DNA from: Sipunculus nudus
Taxonomy: Eukaryota; Annelida; Sipuncula; Golfingiida; Sipunculidae
NCBI GenBank assembly: GCA_026874595.1
Contig: CM049317.1
Coordinates: 35,120,901-35,184,900 of the forward strand
DNA: 64,000 bases
Direction: 5' to 3'
The notes under the pieces were generated by a model that had not been told where the DNA came from, did not search any database, and saw only the letters and a program-made list of their open reading frames with translations. This document shows positions 22,629 to 37,256 of the stretch, one piece after another. A program made the translations under genes and the position numbers. Position 1 is the first letter of the stretch; each line of letters starts with the position of its first letter.

Positions 22629-23016
22629 ATATAAAAGACAAATATTAGACGTCCTGGGGGGAAATGTATACATGCCGTTCATTGAAATATAAGGACGTCA
22701 TTGTTAGTAATTTTATTTGATACTTCAAATTTGAGCCTCTGTTAAAGGAAAGTGCATTCATGTGAGCCGAAGCGCTTAACCAGACAATGCCCAGCCATAC
22801 AGGCAGACGCAACTATCCAGACAATGCAAAACTGCGCCAAGCCTAAGAGCAGCACGCCCATCCAGACCTCTATCATTAGGACTGTCAAAGACACTTCCCT
22901 CTTGATGAGCGAGGTCTGGATTGGCGTTTTGTTTAATTTTTTATTTTTTCATACCTAGCGTTAATTTGCAGTAGGGGTATCATGGAATAACTTGTGAAGG
23001 AATGGCCCAAGACAAT

Positions 23017-23027
23017 TATATATAAAA
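23017..23027 (+). promoter_or_regulatory. TATA-like element of lectin gene A
   Basis: TATATATAAAA about 100 bp before the start codon, in the context GACAATTATATATAAAATTA. Copy B keeps GACAATTATATAAAGTATTA at the same distance (60941-60956 on the - strand), which supports a core promoter shared by both copies. Confidence 0.55.
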
Positions 23028-23127
23028 TTATGATACGCACGTAAATATGGATGTATGCAGAGAAACCAAAGTCGGTCGGTTGTATTAAATGAATATATTT
23101 GCAGTCAGAAGATAAACAGCAGCGGTC

Positions 23128-23188
23128 ATGCTTATACTTGGATTTTTCTGTGTAACGGCACAGCTGTTTTTCGACCACTGTATTGGTG
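23128..23188 (+). CDS. Lectin A exon 1: signal peptide
   Basis: Encodes MLILGFFCVTAQLFFDHCIG plus one base, a short hydrophobic signal peptide. Donor GTAAGT. In-frame TAA at 23113-23115 rules out a longer N-terminus. Copy B has the same 61-bp exon with MFILGYLCVAAELFFDHCTG. Confidence 0.88.
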
Positions 23189-23961
23189 GTAAGTCAAATT
23201 GATAAAATGTGATACAGAAGGCTAGCAGAGACAGGTGTGTCCCACCATGTTTACATTGTTTCAAACTCCATGGTCTCTAGCCGAGACCCCCTCCCCCAAC
23301 AAATATTGTTACTGTAATGTACAAAACCTATCTACCTATATCTATTATACGCCAAATATCTACGATTACATTATATACCTAAATGTAATTTAAATACTTG
23401 TATCATTATTCCATATATCAATAGGACTATTTACTAAATAAACGTTAAATGAAATTTTAAAAAAATAAATACAAATAAAAATACAATCAATAAGATAAAA
23501 ACATTAATTATATACTCTTTTGGAAATAGGGGTTCAATCCGACACGACACCTGGTGCTCTCAAAGGACATACATTTAATGCAACAGATTATGAGCAGGGG
23601 AAACACATCACCTTATTTACAAATAAGTCTAAATGGGAAGACGCAAAAGAGGTGTGTAACAGCCTCAGTAATAAGAGCAGCCTTGTGAAAATACCGTCCC
23701 CGGCAATCAACGAGTGGCTTTACAACCTGACAATGAACATGACTGGAGGGGTAGACGTTTGGCTTGGTGGAAAAGCTGATGAAGAAGGTAGCCTACCGTA
23801 AAATATTTATGCCAGATATGTATTTTACCCATATATTGCTTTTTATTTCTATTTTATATTATTACTTTTACATTTACATAAGTTAATAAGCTGTAATTCT
23901 TATTATTATTTCTTTCTGCTGTACACTAAACCATCCAGATACGGCGCAGTAGCCTACTCAT

Positions 23962-24013
<52 letters not shown>

Positions 24014-24721
24014 ACATTAACATGGATTGGTGTTTCGTGTTCATTTAGTTCATTTAATCTATTTAGTTATCAAATAATTTTAACGTTTTGTCATGTATTC
24101 ATATATCCGGGCTCCATACTGTAATGTTCTGTTTAGAGTGGGGATTCAACCGCCTAGCGTTTTAAAAACAAACTATGTGGAGCGGATAAAAACATTCTAA
24201 CTTGTTGGGTTATTTATCTTCCAGATAATCATAAATGGAAATGGACGGATGGCACATCGTTTGGTACTTGGACAATGTGGGCACCCGGCGAGCCAGATCA
24301 CCTTGGTGGAGCTGATTGCCTCGTGTTGCTAAAAGGAGGTTTTTGGGTGGATGGAAGCTGCAAAAACAAAAAAGAAGTGGCATGCGAAAAGGAATCATCA
24401 AACAGTATGGATTTTCTATAAACATAGCAAAATGCATGCGAGTTAAGTGTCACAGTATCGAATAATGTACAGCTAAATAACACCTTGATTTTAATAGAAT
24501 ATTTAATACTGATCCCCACAAAAATAATAACCAAGCTATAAATATAAAAATGAGCTATAATTATATAACCTTTTCCCAGTACTTCCTATGGGCCCAAGGA
24601 GAGATTATGGCGGACACATCAATATCTACCATAGCACCGACAAAATGTAACGGGACCCATGTAGAACATTTGCCATTGGTCTGATGGTTGGGCCTATGGT
24701 ATTAATGAAAATTCGTTATTG

Positions 24722-24796
<75 letters not shown>

Positions 24797-25046
24797 TTTT
24801 CTCCAGCTTTATCTATGTAATTATTTTCTAATAAAACCATGTAGAGCAGGAGAATTTTAAAACGAAATTTTTATTTGGGTAGATATATAATGCATATGGC
24901 TTATAGGAATGAGCATTTAAATATAATATATCTTTCTTTTCATTAAATATAATTGAGGAAAATATTACTATGCAGTGAACGGAAATTAAGATCATCTAAG
25001 ACCTTGTAAGGTGAGAAGAGCTTGCCACAGGCTTATTATTCTCCCC

Positions 25047-25144
<98 letters not shown>

Positions 25145-28100
25145 CCAAAAACAATAGGCTCCGAGGAGAACAGATCTTACACTTAATGTATAAGTTTCAG
25201 AGCGATTGCTTAAAAACTGTGGCCTGTAGCGCGTGTACATACAGACAAACAAACAGACAGCCAAACAAACAAACTAGACGACCAGAGGTCGAACGCTTGC
25301 CGGAAGTGGACGGAAATAAGACAGCGACACAAACATAGAGTTACAAGGCAGGCAGACAGGGAACATTCGGATCTAATCACATGAAAACCCCCTATCATGG
25401 GGCAAACAGAAGCATATCTTTATGTGGTTTGGCTGATTTTCAAACGTCGAAGATGAGTAGACAGACAAACAGACAGACAGTCGGAAAAACTCCAAGTGAG
25501 GGCCATGTTATCATGCCATAGAGAATGGAAGCATGAATAAAATAAGCCACAGTCTATTAGAATAAATCTTTATTCTTATTTTGAATTTCAAGAAGTGTAA
25601 ACTTTATTAGGTCACCAGGGTAATGGAAGAATATGACAGAGTCCCGAGGAGGATAAACGCATTAAATCTAGTTTCAGATGCTGCAATGAATGTTGTGACA
25701 CTATCTATAGTTTTATAGATAACACAATATGGCACAATAATGATTGCTCAGCCCCATCTAGCGGCTATTTTCTAAAAGAAAAAAAAGTTTCCAGATATTT
25801 TATTTTTTATTATATATATTTGATGTATAATTAAATTTTTAACCCCTACGGAATATGACAGAGTCCCCAGGCGGTTAATCGCATTAAATCTAGTAATAAA
25901 TGCAGCAATCAGTGTTGTGACAGTGTGTATAGTTTTGGAGATATGGTACAATATTGATTGCCGCAGCGCCATCTGGCGGCTATTTTCTAAAAAAAAAATA
26001 AGTTCCCAGATTTTTTTTTATTATTAATATTTGATGTATAATTAAAATTTAACCCCTGCTCCCCAACTGCTAAACCATGGATCCGCCCATATTTTGACAC
26101 ACAACTTCAAAATTGGGGATCCGTCCCTGGTTTGAAAGATTTGCCAGTGGTTCCTGGCAACATAAGTGGCCGCACAAGGGAACACAATGAAAATTACAGG
26201 TGTGTTCAATTCAAATTTAGCGGCTTTTGTCCCCTATTCAATGCTGCTTTGTGAGATTCATGGACGACCGCGCACGCCAACTTGCAACTGTAATGGCCGT
26301 GCCGGCACTTACCGGTCAACCCTGAAGCCACTTGTGCTCACGGCATTTGGATGTACCTTCATAATTCTTCCATTACAATGGTGACCTAATATACGTTACA
26401 ATTATATTCTTTTTCTTGAAATTCAAAATATGGAGTTTTATTCTAATAGACTGTTTTCTATTCTCCATGACAGGAGTACATGGCCTTCACATGGAGTTTT
26501 TTCCCCGTCTGCCTGTCTGTTTGTCTGTCTACTCATCTGCGACTTTTGAAAATCAGCATAACCACAAAAAATTGGTGCTTCTGTTTCCACCATAATTGGG
26601 GTAATTCATTTGACCAGTTCCAAATGTAACCTGCCTATCTGCTGTATGTTGTCTCCTAGTTTGACTTTCTTATTTCCGCTTCCGGAAAGCGTTCGACCTC
26701 TGGTCGTCTAGTTTGTCTGTCTGTCTGTCTGTCTGTGTACTCTCTACAGGCCACAATTTTCCAGCAATTGCTTTCAAACTTATACAGCTGGTGGACAAGC
26801 AAAAGTCCTGGATGCCTATTGTTTTTGGGCATTATAGGTCAAATGTCAAGGTCAAGGTCATCAAAAGTATACAAAACGGTTTTTTGTTCATATCTGTGTT
26901 AATATTGGTCGTATCTTCTTCAACAGTAGCTCATTTTGATCGTCATTCCAAGGCCTATCTTCTGGTGTTTAGCTGACTCAATTTGCAGTAACCATGATAA
27001 CGCATTTTTGGGGAAAAGTGCTGATATTTTTCTAAATTTGTCAGTTTTAAAGCTACAGAGGACTAGTTTTTTGCTTCAGGTAGCATTCACATAGTACTAC
27101 AAGATTCTATTAAGAGTCTCATAATATCTCGTATAATATCTCGTCAAACGAGATATTTCGAGATTTCAGTAATCTTGCCCTGGAGGCCACAGTTTTGCAG
27201 GAATCTTTTTGAAACTGTCATATCTTAAGTCTTACACTATTATCTCGAAATCAATTTTTCATTTTTTAATTCGGCCGCTAGGGGGCGCTGGGTGCAAACC
27301 TCTCCAACATATCATGTTTTGGCAATATCTCCAACATTATAAGCCTCAATTACAAAAACTATAGTTTATTTTATTCCCCTAAGTCTTCTTCATGAACTCG
27401 TTTAGTCATCTGGTCTCAATCTTGTGTCACTTTGTCTGTGTGTCCGTCTGTTTCTCAGTTGTCCTCAAATCCGCTTGCTTGCCGGTTCTTGCGTCTCACA
27501 TATAGCATTCTACAGGACACAGTTTTGAAAGAATCTTTTTAAAACTATTACATCTTATGTCTTACACTAATATCTCGAAACGGATTTTTCATTTTCCAGA
27601 ATTGGCCGCTAGGGGGCGGTGCACTCAAACTTGCACAACATATCATTTTTTTGGCCATATCTCCAACTATAAACATCATTTACATAAACTATAGCTTATT
27701 TTCTTCCTCTGGGTCTTTCCAAAAACCTGGTGTATTCATTTGGTCTCAATCTTGAGTCACTTTGTCTGTGTGTCCGTCTGTTTCTCAGTTGTCCTCAAAT
27801 TCGCTTGCTTGCCGGTTCTTGCGTCTCACATATAGCATTCTACAGGCCACAGTTTTGAAAGAATCCTTTTAAAACTATTACATCTTATGTCTTACACTAA
27901 TATCTCGAAATTGATTTTTCATTTTCCAGAATCGGACGCTAGGGGGCGGTGCACTCAAACTTGCACAAAATATCATTTTTTGGCCATATCTCCAAAACTA
28001 TTAACCTCATTTACATAAATTATAGCTTATTATCTTCCTCTGAGGTTTCTTCATAACATGATTAAGTCATCCGTTCTCAATCTTGGGTCAGTATGTTTGT

Positions 28101-31100
28101 CTGTTTGTCAGTTGTCCTCAATTTCGCCTGCTTCCTGGTTCTTGCGTCTCACATGTAGCATTCTACTGGCCACAGTTTTGCAGGAATCGTTTTGTAAATT
28201 ACACTTGTCATATATCGTGATGATATCTGGAAGTCTTATGTTTATTATTCAAATAAGTCAAAGGTCAAGGTCAAGGTGATCAAATATATCAAACTCTTAT
28301 TTTCTTTAGAACTTTGTTAATATTGGTTCTTTCTTCACAAACTATGGATTATTTTCTTTCACTTTGACACTGCTCGTTCAACTGACTAACTTTACATCAT
28401 TTCCGGCAAGCGCGTGACCTCAGGTCATCTAGTTTGTCTGTCTGTCTGTTTGTGTACTCTCTACAGGCCCCAATTTTCCAGCAATTGCTTTCAAACTTAT
28501 ACAGCTGGTAGACAATCAAAAGTCCTGGAGGCCTATTGTTTTTGGGCATTATAGGTCAAATGTCAAGGTCATCAAAAGTATACAAAACGGTTTTTTGTTC
28601 ATATCTGTGTTAATATTGGTCTTATCTACTTCAACTGTAACTCATTTTAATCGTCATTCCAAGGCCTGTCCTCTGGTGTGTAGCTGACTCAATTTGCGGT
28701 AACCATGGTAACGCATTTTTGGGGAAAAGTGCTGATATTTTTCTAAATTTGTCAGTTTTAAAGCTACAGAGGTCTAGTTTTTTGCTTCAGGTAGCATTCA
28801 CCTAGAACTACAAGATTCTGTTAAGAGTCTCGCAATATCTCGTATAATATCTCGTCAAACGAGATATTTCGAGATTTCAGTGATCTTCCCTGGAGGCCAC
28901 AGTTTTGCAGGAATCTTTTTGAAACTGACATATCGCAAATCCTACACAATTATCTCAAAACCAATTTTTCCATTTTTTGAATTCGGCCGCTAGGGGGCGC
29001 TGGGTGCAAACCTCTCCAACATATCATGTTTTGGCAATATCTCCAAAATTATAAGCCTCAATTACAAAAACTATAGTTTATTTTTTTCCTCTAAGTCTTC
29101 TTCATGAACTCGTTTAGTCATCTGGTCTCAATCTTGTGTCACTTTGTCTGTGTGTCCGTCTGTTTCTCAGTTGTCCTCAAATCCGCTTGCTTGCCGGTTC
29201 TTGCGTCTCACATATAGCATTCTACAGGCCACAGTTTTGAAAGAATCTTTTTAAAACTATTACATAAACCGATTTTTCATTTTCCAGAATTGGCCGCTAG
29301 GGGGCGGTGCACTCAAACTTGCACAACATATCATTTTTTGGCCATATCTCCAAAACTATTAACCTCATTTACATAAACTATAGCTTATTATCTTCCTCTG
29401 AGGTTTCTTCATAACATGATTAAGTCATCTGTTCTCAATCTTGGGTCAGTTTTTCAGTATGTTTGGCGGTTTGTCAGTTGTCCTCAATTTCGCCTGCTTC
29501 CTGGTTCTTGCGTCTCACATGTAGCATTCTACTGGCCACAATTTTGCAAGAATCGTTTTGTAAATAACACTTGTCATATATCGTGATGATATCTGGAAGT
29601 CCTATGTTTATTATTCAATAATCAAAGGTCAAGGTCAAGGTGATCAAAATATATCAAAATCTTATTTTTCTTCAGAACTTTGTTAATATTGGTTCTTTCT
29701 TCACAAACTATGGATTATTTTCTTTTACTTTGACACTGCTCGTTCATCTGACTAACTATACATCATTTCCGGCAAGCGCGTGACCTCAGGTCATCTAGTC
29801 TGTCTGTTTGTCTGTTTGTGTACTCTCTACAGGTCACAATTTTGCAGCAATTGCTTTTAAACTTACACCGCTGATAGATAAGCAAAAGTTCTCGAGGTCT
29901 ATTGTTATTGGGCGACATAGGTCCAAGGTCAAGGTCAAGGTCATCAAAACTTCTCAAAACGGTTTTTTCTTCATATCTTTGTAACTGTTAGTGGTATCTT
30001 CTTCAAACATAGCTCATTTTAATCGTCATTCCCAGGCCTTTCTTCTGGTGTGTTGCTCTTTTAAATTTGCCGTAACCATGGTTACGCATTTTGGGGGAAA
30101 ATCTTGATATTCTGAAATAAGGGGTCTTATTTTTCTAACTTTGTCAGTTTTAAAGCTAGAGAGGTCTAGTTTTTTGCATCAGGTAGCATTTAACAAGTAC
30201 TGCAAGATTTTATTAAAAATCTTGCGATATCTCGTACAATATCTCGTCAAGAGAGATATTTCGAGATTTCAGTAATCTTGCCTTGGAGGTCACCGTTTTG
30301 GAGGAATCTTTTTGAAACTGACATATCGTAAGTCCTACACTATTATCTCAAAACAATTTATCCATTTTTTGAATGCAGCCGCTAGGTGGCGCTGTATGCA
30401 AACCTCCCCAACATATCATGTTTTGGCCATATCTCCAAAACTGTGAGCCTCAATTACATAAACTATAGCTTATTTTCATCCTCTGAGTCTTTTCTGAATC
30501 CTGGTGTAGTCATTTCGACTCAATCTTGAGTCACTTTGTCAGTGTGTCCGTCTGTTTCTCAGTTTTCATCAAATTCGCCTGCTTACCGGTTCTGGCGTCT
30601 CACATATAGCATTCTACAGGTCACAGTTTTGAAAGAATCCTTTTAAAACTATTACATCTTATGTCTTACACTAATATCTCGAAAGGGATTTTTCATTTTC
30701 CAGAATTGGCCGCTAGGGGGCGGTGCACTCAAACTTGCACAACATATAATTTTTTGGCCATATCTCCAAAACTATAAACCTCATTTACATAAACTATAGC
30801 TTATTTTCTTCCTCTGGGTCTTTCAAAAAACCTGGTGTTTTCATTTGGTCTCAATCTTGAGTCACTTTGTCTGTGTGTCCGTCTGTTTCTCAGTTGTCCT
30901 CAAATCCGCTTGCTTGCCGGTTCTTGCGTCTCACATATAGCATTCTACAGGCCACAGTTTTGAAAGAATCCTTTTAAAACTATTACATCTTATGTCTTTC
31001 ACTAATATCTCGAAACGGATATTTCATTTTCCAGAATTGGCCGCTAGGGGGCGGTGCACTCAAACTTGCACAACATATCATTTTTGGCCATATCTCCAAA

Positions 31101-34100
31101 ACTATAAACCTCATTTACATAAACTATAGCTTATTATCTTCCTCTGAGGTTTCTTCATAACATGATTAAGTCATCTGTTCACATTCTTGGGTCAGTTTGT
31201 CAGTATGTTGTCTGTTTGTCAGTTGTCCTCAAATTCGCCTGCTTGCTGATTCTTGCGTCTTACATATAGCATTCTATAGGCCACAGTTTTGACGGAATCC
31301 TTTTAAAACTATTACATCTTATGTCTTTCACTAATATCTCGAAACGGATTTTTCATTTTCCAGAATTGGCCGCTAGGGGGCGGTGCACTCAAACTTGCAC
31401 AAAATATCATTTTTTTGGCCATATCTCCAAAACTATAAACCTCATTTACATAAACTATAGCTTATTATCTTCCTCTGAGGTTTCTTCATAACATGATTAA
31501 GTCATCTGTTCACATTCTTGGGTCAGTTTGTCAGTATGTTGTCTGTTTGTCAGTTGTCCTCAATTTCGCCTGCTTCCTGGTTCTTGCGTCTCACATGTAG
31601 CATTCTACTGGCCACAGTTTTGCAGGAATCGTTTTGTCAATTACACTTGTCATATATCGTGATGATATCTGGAAGTCCTATGTTTATTATTCAAATAAGT
31701 CAAAGGTCAAGGTCAAGGTGATCAAAATATATCAAAATCTTATTTTCTTTAGAACTTTATTAATATTGGTTCTTTCTTCATAAACTATGGATTATTTTCT
31801 TTCACTTTGACACTGCTCGTTCATCTGACTAACTTTACATCATTTCCGGCAAGCGCGTGACCTCAGGTCATCTAGTCTGTTTGTTGCTTGCCGGAATCAA
31901 AGATTTCGGCAAGCATATTGGTCAGTTGCGTATGTCTGTTTGTTGCTTGCCGGAAATCTTCGATTTTCGCAAGCATGTTGATCACCTGCGTATGTTTGTT
32001 TGTCTGTCTGTCTGTATATCCCCACTCTACAGGCCACAATTTTGCACCAATCGCTCTGAAACTTATACATTTAGTGTAAAATCAATTCTCCTCGGAGCCT
32101 ATTGTTTTGGAACATGATCTGTCAAAGGTCAAGGTCAGGGTCACCGAAAAACCTTAAAACAGTTTTTCCTTCATATCTTTGTCAATAATAATCGTAGCGG
32201 CTTAATCTTTAGCTCATTTTATTCCTCATTATGTTACCTTTCCACATGTTACCAAATATCTCCGGTCATTTGATACCATACTAACTTATTTTTGGGAAAA
32301 ATATCATAGAATTCGATATTTTCCTTCTAAATTTTTCATTTTTAAGGCTAGAGAGATCTAAATTTTTGCATCAGGTAGTATTTCATGAGCTGTTTATGAT
32401 CAAATTGTAAATCTGGCAAAATCTCGCACTATTTCTCGTCAAACGAGAGTTTTCGAGATTTCATTAAATATGACCTGCAGGTCGCATTTTGTTAACAATG
32501 GCTTTGAAATTAATGTATTTTGTGTTATTTATAAATGTCTCGAAATTGTTTTTTCATTTTTTTGAAAATAGCCACCAGGGGGCGTGGTACTGGTAACACT
32601 GCAACTTATCATTTTTCCGCAATATCTTAAAAAATATGTGCATACGGCGTGTGCAGCGGTGCGTGTCGGCCTTTCCGGGTCCCTTTCTATTATCATACAT
32701 GTTGAGGCACAGTCGCAACTTTATCGCTTGCCGGAAATCTTCGATTTTCGCAAGCATGTTCGTCACCCGCGTATGTTTGTTCCTTCATCTTATGTTTTAC
32801 ACTAATATCTCAAAACTTATTTTCATTTTCCGGATATGGCTGCTAGGGGGCGCTGCACTAGATCCATCCAAACCAATCAGTTTTTGGACATATTTCCGTA
32901 AGAGTAAACCTATATTACACAAACTGTAGCTTATTTTCTTTCTCTTGGCCTTCTGCAAAACATGGTAACGTCATCTGGTGTCCATCTTGTGTTACTTTGT
33001 CAGTATGTCTGTCTGTTTGTCAGTTATCTTCAAATTCGCCTACTTGCTGGTTCTTGCATCTCACATATAGCAATCAACAAGCCAGATATTTGGAGGAATC
33101 CTTTTGAAACGATTACATCTCATGCCATTCACTAATATCACGAAACGCATTTGTCGTCTTCAGGATATGTCCACTAGAGGGCGCTGCAGTCGAACATCCC
33201 CAATATATCATTAATTGGCCATATCTCCAAAACTAGAAACCTAAATTACATAAACTATACCTTATTTTCTTCCTCTGAGTCTTCCCCATAACCTGGTTAA
33301 GTCATCTTGTCTTCATCTTGTGTCCCTTTGTTAGTATGTCTGTTTGTTTGTCAGTTGTCCTCAAATTCGCCTGCTTGTTTGTTCTTTCGTCTCACTAATA
33401 GAATTCTACAGGCCACAGTTTTGAAAGAATCTTTTTTAAACTATTAAATCTCATGTCTTACAGTTATATCTCGAAACAGATTATTACCGAATCTGTGAGC
33501 TTATGCTATGGTGCAGCGTCGTCCGTCGTCTGTAGGTTAACCATAGCTATCTCTAAAACGGCAGGAACTAGCATTACCAATTTTTTTGTAAATAAACAGT
33601 CATCTGAAAAGCTCTATCGGATTTTGTTTATTTTTTGGCTTTCTGCATTTACTGAGATTTAATAGGGAAAAAGCTAAAAAAGCTTTAAAAATTTTCTTTT
33701 GCGAAACTGTCCCGCCAAATTGTCCAATATTTCTAAGAAATGATCTCTTGAACAAGCTATCTCAAGTTTGTTCGAATGGTTTCAGTTCGGAGATTGAACA
33801 GGAGGTTGAACTTAGTCATCTGTCCAAAAAAGCAAACTAAAATTAAAATCTCAGAAACGGATAGAGCTGTCATTACCAAATTTTATACCTATGTTTGTCT
33901 CATATGTCATATCTAAAATTGAGGTATTGGTGGCGCCACTTACATTGTTCTGTTTTTTACAAGGTAAAATGTAATTTTAGACTCTCCAGCTTATACTCTG
34001 TTTTATGATGAAACTGTTAAGCTGAGTGGTTTAAACTATTATTCTATGGTAGGTTTCTGCCAGTTTTATCAGAAAAGATTGGGTAAATGCAACTTTAGAA

Positions 34101-37100
34101 AAGCAGTGTAGCCAATTGAAAACTATGATTTATTTTCTTCCTCTGAATCTACTCAATAATCTGAGTAGGTCATCTGGTCTTATTCTTGTGTCATTTTTGA
34201 GTATGTCTGTCTGTTTGTCAGTGATCCTAAATTTCGCCTGCTTGCTGGACCTTGCTTCTTGCAGTTAGCAATTTTCAGGACACAGTTTTGTGGGAATCCT
34301 TTTGGAACTGGAACAACATCTTATTTCTTACATTAAAGTCTCAAAAGAAATTTTTAATGTTTGGGATATGGCCGCTACCATATATTGGCCATACCTCTGA
34401 CACTATGAACTCTACCTACTAAAACTATAGCTCATTTTGCTTCTCTTTACGTTCCCAACTTTTATCTGGTAGTCTGTTATCTCAGATGTGTCAGTATATC
34501 TGTCTGTTTTGAGCTATGTCTGTTTTCATGATCTTTTGTGTGATATATGTCATTCAACAGGCAAAACTTTCCAGCAATTGCTCTGAAAGTCATTCAATTG
34601 ATAGAAAACCTACAGTTTGTCCTGTTTGTTTTGCTGTCTTATTTCCGGCCATTTCCGGCAAGCGTTCGACCTCTGGTCGTCTAGTCTGTTTGTCTGTCTG
34701 TTTGTTTGTTTTTCACCACTCTCCTGGCCACAATTTTGCCACAATAACCTTGAAACTTACAGGGATGTTCAAAAACATAATTTCTAGGTGCCCTATTGTT
34801 TTTGGTTAAAATAGGTCAAAGGTCAAGGTCAAGGTCGTCAAAACTTCTCAAAACGTTTTTTTCTTCATATTTTTGTGACTATTAGTCGTATCTACTTCAA
34901 CAATAGTTCATTTTAATCGTCATTCCAAGGCCTGTCATCTGGTGTGTAGCTGACTCAAATTTGCCTTAACCATGGTTACAAATTTTTGGGGAAAAGTCAT
35001 GATATTCGAAAATAAGCGATCTTATTTTTCTAACTTTGTCAGTTTTAAAGCTAGAGTGATCTAGTTTTTTGCATCAGGTAGCATTTAACTAGTACTACAA
35101 GATTTTATTACAAGTCTTGCAGTATCTCGTAAAATATCTCGTGAATAGAGATATTTCGAGATTTCCTCATCTTGCGCCAAAGGCCACATTATTGCAGGAA
35201 TCTTTTTGAAACTGACATATCATAAGTCCTACACTAGTATCTCGAAATTTTTTTTCATTTTTTGAATATGGCTCCTAGGGGGCGCTGCACACGACCTTCA
35301 CACAGATATCATTACATTGGCCATATATCTAAAACCCAAAGCCTCAATTACATAAACTATAGCTTATTTTTTCCCTCTGAGTCTTCTCCATAAATTGATA
35401 ATGTCATCTGGTCTCAATGATGTGTCACTTTGTCATTGTGTCCGTCTGTTTGTCAGTTGTCCTCAAATTCGCCTGCTTGCTCTTGCGTCTCACATATAGC
35501 ATTCTTCAGGCCACAGTTTTGAAAGAATCCTTTTGAAACTATTACATCTTAAGTCTTACACTAATATCTCGAAACCAATTTTCATTTTCCGGATATGGCC
35601 GCTAGGGGGCGCTGAACTCGAACCTCTCCCAACATATCATGCTTTGGCAATATCTCCAAAACTATAAACCTCAGTTACATAGACTGTAGCTTTTTTCTTC
35701 CTTTGAGTCGTCTCCATAATCTGGAGTAGTCATCTGGACTCAATCTTGAGTCACTTTGTCAGTGTGTCCGTCTGTTTGTCAGTTGTCCTCAAATTCGCCT
35801 TCTTGCTGGTTCTTGTTTGTTTGTCACCACTCTCCTGGCCACAATTTTGCCACAATAACCTTGAAACTTACAGGGATGATGAAAAAGAAAATTTCTAGGT
35901 GCCCTATTTTTTTGGTTAATATAGGTGAAAGGTCAAGGTCAAGGTCGTCAAAACTTCTTAAAACGGTTTTTTCTCCATATCTGTGTGACTTTCAGTCGTA
36001 TCTACTTCAACAATAGCTCATTTTAATCGTCGTTCCAAGGCCTGTCATCTGGTGTGTAGCTGACTCAAATTTGCCGTAACCATGGTTACAAATTTTGGGG
36101 GGAAAGTCAGGATATTCGAAAATAAGGGGTCTTATTTTTCTAACTTTGTCAGTTTTAAAGCTAGAGTGATCTAGTTTTTTGCTTCAGGTAGCATTTAACT
36201 AGTAATACAAGATTTTATTACAAGTGTTACAGTATCTCGTAAAATATCTCGTTAATAGAGATATTTCGAGATTTCATTCATCTTGCGCCAAAGGCCACAT
36301 TATTGCAGGAATCTTTTTGAAACTGACAAATCATAAGTCCTACACTAATATCTCGAAACGGATTTTTCATTTTCCAGAATTGGCCGCTAGGGGGCAGTGC
36401 ACTCAAACTTGCACAACATATAATTTTTTGGCCATATCTCCAAAACTATAAACCTCGTTTACATAAACTATAGCTTATTTTCTTCCTCTGGGTCTTTCAA
36501 AAAACCTGGTGTATTCATTTGGTCTCAATCTTGAGTCACTTTGTCTGTGTGTCCGTCTGTTTCTCAGTTGTCCTCAAATCCGCTTGCTTGCCGGTTCTTG
36601 CGTCTCACATATAGCATTCTACAGGCCACAGTTTTGAAAGAATCCTTTTAAAACTATTACATCTTATGTCTTTCACTAATATCTCGAAACGGATATTTCA
36701 TTTTCCAGAATTGGCCGCTAGGGGGCGGTGCACTCAAACTTGCACAACATATCATTTTTTGGCCATATCTCCAAAACTATAAACCTCGTTTACATAAACT
36801 ATAGCTTATTATCTTTCTCTGAGGTTTCTTCATAACATGATTAAGTCATCTGTTCACATTCTTGGGTCTGTTTGTCAGTATGTTGTCTGTTTGTCAGTTG
36901 TCCTCAATTTCGCCTGCTTCCTGCTTCTTGCGTCTCACATGTAGCATTCTACTGGCCACAGTTTTGCAGGAATCGTTTTGTCAATTACACTTGTCATATA
37001 TCGTGATGATATCTGGAAGTCCTATGTTTATTATTCAAATAAGTCAAAGGTCAAGGTCAAGGTGATCAAAATATATCAAAATCTTATTTTCTTTAGAACT

Positions 37101-37221
37101 TTATTAATATTGGTTCTTTCTTCATAAACTATGGATTATTTTCTTTCACTTTGACACTGCTCGTTCATCTGACTAACTTTACATCATTTCCGGCAAGCGC
37201 GTGACCTCAGGTCATCTAGTT

Positions 37222-37256
<35 letters not shown>

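Larger units (their letters stand above)
20990..23310 (+). repeat. Left arm (outer part) of inverted duplication
   Basis: This segment aligns, in reverse complement, with 62481-60650. Shared landmarks in order: CCTGGCCGATATCTTAT, AATGAGCAAGGTC, GAGAAGCT, AATATTGTTAATGTTTGT, TGTCTACATCAACATTAGTT, TTAGACGTCCT, then the signal-peptide exon. A solo LTR (about 21738-22628) interrupts it and has no counterpart in the right arm. Confidence 0.85.

Noticed and set aside
26713-36016. Open frames with SVCLSVC...GHNF peptides
   Set aside because: They are translations of the GTCTG tract and neighbouring repeat sequence, found at the same place in every element copy, and end quickly in stops.
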